Of a DNA stretch of 15,689 nt, positions 13,891 through 15,689 are shown in pieces. How positions within the stretch are numbered: the stretch's first letter is position 1; the number at the start of each line of letters is the position of its first letter. The position numbers were made by a program, and so were the translations under genes. Below the pieces are notes generated by a model, which worked only from the letters and a program-made list of their open reading frames with translations, searched no databases and had not been told where the DNA came from. Source of the DNA: Nanobdellota archaeon (GTDB lineage Archaea > Nanobdellota > Nanobdellia > Pacearchaeales > GW2011-AR1); contig JAHISS010000028.1 in the NCBI GenBank assembly GCA_018817905.1, forward strand, positions 1-15,689, read 5' to 3'.

Positions 13891-14122
13891 TAATTATTAA
13901 AAACATTCTTCGCTAAAGTCCAGAAGTCCAGAACTTCACCCAGCGCCAATCATTAATAGCTTCTATAATTCTCACCACTTTTAGATTATCAACAATCCAG
14001 ATAATGGGAGATTATCACAGTCCCTTGTTTTCTACGAGATAATCATTGTTCATTAGACGAGTCTGACGAAGTCGGTTGTGAGTTGAGAGATTGAGCAACT
14101 TGTTGTAGGATAATCTTCGGTT
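13891..14122. other. Gene-free gap with overlapping hairpin-forming repeats
   Basis: I find no supportable ORF. It contains GATTATC at 13984 and 14010 and its complement GATAATC at 14038 and 14109, plus a partial GATAATG near 13999, so several mutually exclusive stems are possible. GAAGT (13923-13927) and ACTTC (13933-13937) form another small hairpin. It lies between convergent genes, so terminator or small-RNA roles are both possible. Confidence 0.5.
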
Positions 14123-14380
14123 TTATCTATCCGTCCTAAATCTATTCTTGTAACCACATTCCCCACATTCAACCGTTTTGTGGGATTTCCCAACTCTTGT
14201 TTTCCCTTTTAATCTTGACAAACACTTTTTGCAAAAAAGTTTCTTCTTGCCCTTCAATTCGATTTTAAACTTCATCGCAAGTCTTTTTATCTTTCTGACT
14301 TCCTCGGGCTTGAAATCCTTCCTTGAAAAAAATTCTTCAATTTTTTCTCTTGCTTCATGTTTTAAGAGTTTAGTTTTCAT
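14123..14380 (-). CDS. rnp4: RNase P protein component 4 (Rpp21/Rpr2 family)
   Basis: 85-aa basic protein. N-terminal helices include the R-K-I-K-R-L-A-M-K-F-K-I stretch (residues 29-40). A zinc ribbon is formed by Cys50, Cys53, Cys72 and Cys75 (FCKKC and ECGECG), separated by the basic GKTRVGKSHKTV. This matches the archaeal Rpp21 protein, which binds the RNase P RNA specificity region with its partner Rpp29 and helps remove tRNA 5' leaders. It is slightly short for the family, trimmed at the C-terminus. The start lies 2 bp after the stop of the HD gene, so the two form one operon. Confidence 0.9.
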   Translation of the reverse strand: MKTKLLKHEAREKIEEFFSRKDFKPEEVRKIKRLAMKFKIELKGKKKLFCKKCLSRLKGKTRVGKSHKTVECGECGYKNRFRTDR

Positions 14381-14382
14381 AT

Positions 14383-14973
14383 TTAATGTTTCAACTCCTT
14401 TTTCCTTGCTTTCAGAAACGAACTAAACATTTTTTTGGTTTCAGCACAACAGAAAGGCCTGTTTATCAGTTTCTCTTCCTTGAGAAGATCATTGTACATT
14501 TCTTCCGGAGACATCTTCAGTGATTTAGCTCTCAAATCGAACATTCTCTTATTTCTGATTCCAACAAGAAAATCAAGGTCATTGAACAAAGCCATTTCCT
14601 TACATTTGGTAAATGGTTTATTATCTCCGAAAATCCAATTGTCATGGACAGAAACATAATAAACTACAGCTTTGGAAAGTTCTGGCTCATAATCAACCTT
14701 CTTCAAAATTTTTTTAGCAATCGTAGCGCCTTTTTTCATATGTTCTTTTTTGATAGTCCTGTCTTTAACGTTCGGATTTTCTTCACCGACTTTAGAATAC
14801 CCAATATCATGAAGGATAATTACTGGCAAAAGTAAGTCTCTATTCATTTTCTCCTTTTTAGCAATAGCTTCACCTTTTTTTATCATCCAGTCTATTTGTG
14901 GCAAATCATAAATGCGCCCTTTTTCATAATACTGTCTTGCTAATTCTAATATTTTTGAAAAGACTTTTTTCAT
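14383..14973 (-). CDS. HD-domain phosphohydrolase
   Basis: 196-aa protein with the HD core: ILHDIGY (H55-D56), H78 in EHMKKGATIA, H110 in SVHDNW, and FNDLDFL (D132/D134). These are metal-binding positions of HD hydrolases acting on nucleotides or other phosphate esters. The first His of the family, expected roughly 25 residues before HD, is not evident; the site reads QIDWMIKKGEA. This may alter metal binding. ATG 14973 is chosen over an in-frame Met at 15012 because a TATA box lies 26 bp upstream of 14973 and the longer start would lie upstream of that box. It is co-transcribed with rnp4. The substrate is unknown. Confidence 0.85.
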   Translation of the reverse strand: MKKVFSKILELARQYYEKGRIYDLPQIDWMIKKGEAIAKKEKMNRDLLLPVIILHDIGYSKVGEENPNVKDRTIKKEHMKKGATIAKKILKKVDYEPELSKAVVYYVSVHDNWIFGDNKPFTKCKEMALFNDLDFLVGIRNKRMFDLRAKSLKMSPEEMYNDLLKEEKLINRPFCCAETKKMFSSFLKARKKELKH

Positions 14974-14993
14974 CTCAACACAAGTTTCAAAAG

Positions 14994-15003
14994 ATTTATA
15001 TAT
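14994..15003. promoter_or_regulatory. Shared divergent TATA element (5S rRNA and HD/rnp4 operon)
   Basis: TTTATATATG reads as a good TATA box in both directions. Its centre is about 25 bp before the 5S 5' end on the plus strand and about 26 bp before the HD ATG on the minus strand. No other TATA-like element serves either gene at proper spacing. Confidence 0.6.
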
Positions 15004-15021
15004 GCTTCTCAATCAGAAATA

Positions 15022-15139
15022 GTGAACACGGTCACAGTAGCCAGGACACACCTGTTCCCTTTCCGAACACAGAAGTTAAGCTGGTTACGTCTGTTGCGTT
15101 AGTCTCCGACAAGAGGCGAAACTCAGATGCTGTGTTCGT
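15022..15139 (+). rRNA. 5S ribosomal RNA
   Basis: Contains the conserved loop sequence CCGAACACAGAAGTTAAGC. Terminal helix I pairs GAACACGG (from 15024) with GCTGTGTTC (to 15137). Helix II pairs GTAGCCAG with CTGGTTAC, and the IV/V arm pairs GTCTG with CAGAT and GTCTC with GAGGC. Size is about 115 nt. Ends are accurate to 1-2 nt. No 16S, 23S or tRNA gene lies nearby in the window, so it appears unlinked from an rRNA operon, with its own TATA box and a T-run at the end. Confidence 0.92.
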
Positions 15140-15148
15140 TTTTATTTT
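15138..15148 (+). terminator. Oligo-T terminator of the 5S gene
   Basis: GTTTTTATTTT directly after helix I closes, matching archaeal termination at T-runs without a needed hairpin. Confidence 0.65.
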
Positions 15149-15156
15149 AGAAACTG

Positions 15157-15163
15157 TTAAATA
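15157..15163 (+). promoter_or_regulatory. TATA box of the WYL-like gene
   Basis: TTAAATA centred 25 bp before ATG 15185; leaderless spacing. It lies only about 10 bp beyond the 5S T-run. Confidence 0.5.
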
Positions 15164-15184
15164 CAATTAGATGTTTAATTTTCT

Positions 15185-15454
15185 ATGGATCTTCCAGAAG
15201 ATGTCCGAACTGCGCTTAAGGGAAAACAGCCAGAAGATATTGTAATATCAGTCAGATATAAAAATCATCGCGGGGAAACGAGCGAGCGAAAAATTATTCC
15301 CTTGGAAATAAGTTTAGGAAACAATGAATACCACAAGGAAACTCAGTGGCTCCTTCAGGTTTGGGATTTAGACAAGGAAGATTACAGAACTTATGCGTTG
15401 AAAGATATTAAAGAGTGGCTGGACTTTCCCAACACTATCCCTGAACAAAGATAA
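15185..15454 (+). CDS. Small stand-alone WYL-like domain protein
   Basis: 89 aa. The core I-V-I-S-V-R-Y-K-N-H-R-G (residues 19-30), followed by R-K-I-I-P-L (35-40), W55 in a buried strand, and DYRTYALKDIKEW (66-78), follows the pattern of WYL domains: beta strand, N/G turn, R-x-I-x-P, W-x-L, then D/Y-R-x-Y/F-x-L-x-x-I. WYL domains sense nucleic acid or nucleotide ligands and are usually fused to an HTH or an enzyme; here there is no DNA-binding part and only one domain. The N-terminal 18 residues may be a helix. The family call is moderate because the protein is short. Confidence 0.6.
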   Translation: MDLPEDVRTALKGKQPEDIVISVRYKNHRGETSERKIIPLEISLGNNEYHKETQWLLQVWDLDKEDYRTYALKDIKEWLDFPNTIPEQR

Positions 15455-15530
15455 AATAGCAATATTATTTGTTACCCCTACACCAAAACCTTTTCCATAT
15501 AATCATTATCAAATTAATCTTGTTGCTGAG

Positions 15531-15557
15531 CAATTATTAATTGAGCTATTTATAGCT
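15531..15557. terminator. Paired palindromes between convergent genes
   Basis: CAATTATTAATTG (15531-15543) and AGCTATTTATAGCT (15544-15557) are back-to-back perfect hairpin-formers. They lie between the end of the WYL-like gene and the stop of the right-edge minus gene, and the second overlaps that stop codon. The remaining gap (15455-15530) shows nothing else I can support. Confidence 0.35.
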
Positions 15558-15689
15558 AAGGACGTAAGTATTTCCCCATGTCTTGCTTAAACTTTTTGTA
15601 CTTCAAAAAATTTCTCAATTCTTTTTTCATCACTTCAAAACTTTCATGCACTCTTCCGCCATTCACTTCTCTCTTTGCCTGCCTCCAGC
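15556..15689 (-). CDS. C-terminal end of an unidentified gene (5' end outside window)
   Basis: An open frame runs from the right edge to TAG at 15556-15558 (43 codons visible, starting WRQAKREVNGG). The peptide is strongly basic and helical-looking, with VHESFEVMKKELRNFLKYKK before a short MGKYLRP tail; the other two minus frames close quickly. The family cannot be assigned from this fragment. It converges on the WYL-like gene. Confidence 0.5.
   Translation of the reverse strand, partial: WRQAKREVNGGRVHESFEVMKKELRNFLKYKKFKQDMGKYLRP

Noticed and set aside
13984..14115. Possible CRISPR-like array of GATTATC/GATAATC units
   Set aside because: Units are only 7 bp, unevenly spaced and in both orientations, with no Cas gene nearby.
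13960..14116. C/D-box or H/ACA guide RNA in the gap
   Set aside because: No RTGATGA C box paired with a CTGA D box at proper spacing and no kink-turn plus terminal ACA could be identified on either strand.
14974..15012. Longer start for the HD protein (Met at 15012)
   Set aside because: It would place the start codon upstream of the TATA box and only about 12 bp from the 5S gene; the Met at 14973 has ideal leaderless spacing and begins the conserved region.

Overview
The window looks like part of a low-GC DPANN-type archaeal genome; a Pacearchaeota/Woesearchaeota-like lineage is my best guess from gene style, not proven. Supporting this: an archaeal RNase P protein (Rpp21/Rnp4), a stand-alone archaeal-style 5S rRNA, prepilin-like (class III) signal peptides, and TATA boxes centred about 25-27 bp upstream of start codons, which imply many leaderless transcripts.

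Positions 1-11520, minus strand: one long, tightly packed operon for exported proteins. In transcription order it holds a 61-aa winged-helix protein, a pilin-like protein (261 aa), a giant Cys-rich surface protein (1414 aa), a second pilin-like protein (268 aa), a 62-aa orphan, a 620-aa Cys-rich protein, and a surface protein of more than 764 aa that leaves the window at its left edge. These are two paralogous cassettes. The two pilin-like proteins match each other. The 620-aa protein matches the N-terminal half of the 1414-aa protein, and the left-edge protein matches its C-terminal half, including four Cys-marked Ig-like repeats in the same order. So the giant protein is fused in one cassette and split in the other. 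Nearly every junction is an ATGA, TAATG or TGATG overlap or a few bases.

Positions 2280-3398: a wHTH-nucleotidyltransferase (MNT) plus HEPN toxin-antitoxin-type pair sits exactly between the two split halves. It is flanked by a 56-bp direct repeat with one mismatch, and this repeat is the signal-peptide coding segment of the downstream surface gene. The outer copy survives as a 32-codon remnant whose start still overlaps the 620-aa gene's stop (TGATG). The HEPN stop now overlaps the intact surface gene's start by 8 bp. The MNT promoter holds two copies of a 17-bp operator-like repeat.

Positions 11521-12858: an operator-like region before the operon, then two hypothetical minus-strand genes (108 and 234 aa) with leaderless promoters. 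Positions 12859-13890, plus strand: an AI-2E-family membrane protein, transcribed divergently from the 234-aa gene. Positions 13891-14122: a gene-free gap with mutually exclusive hairpins.

Positions 14123-15137: an HD-domain phosphohydrolase followed by rnp4 on the minus strand. These diverge from the 5S rRNA gene, with a single near-palindromic TATA element apparently serving both directions. Positions 15185-15454, plus: a small leaderless WYL-like protein. Positions 15556-15689, minus: the C-terminal end of an unidentified gene.
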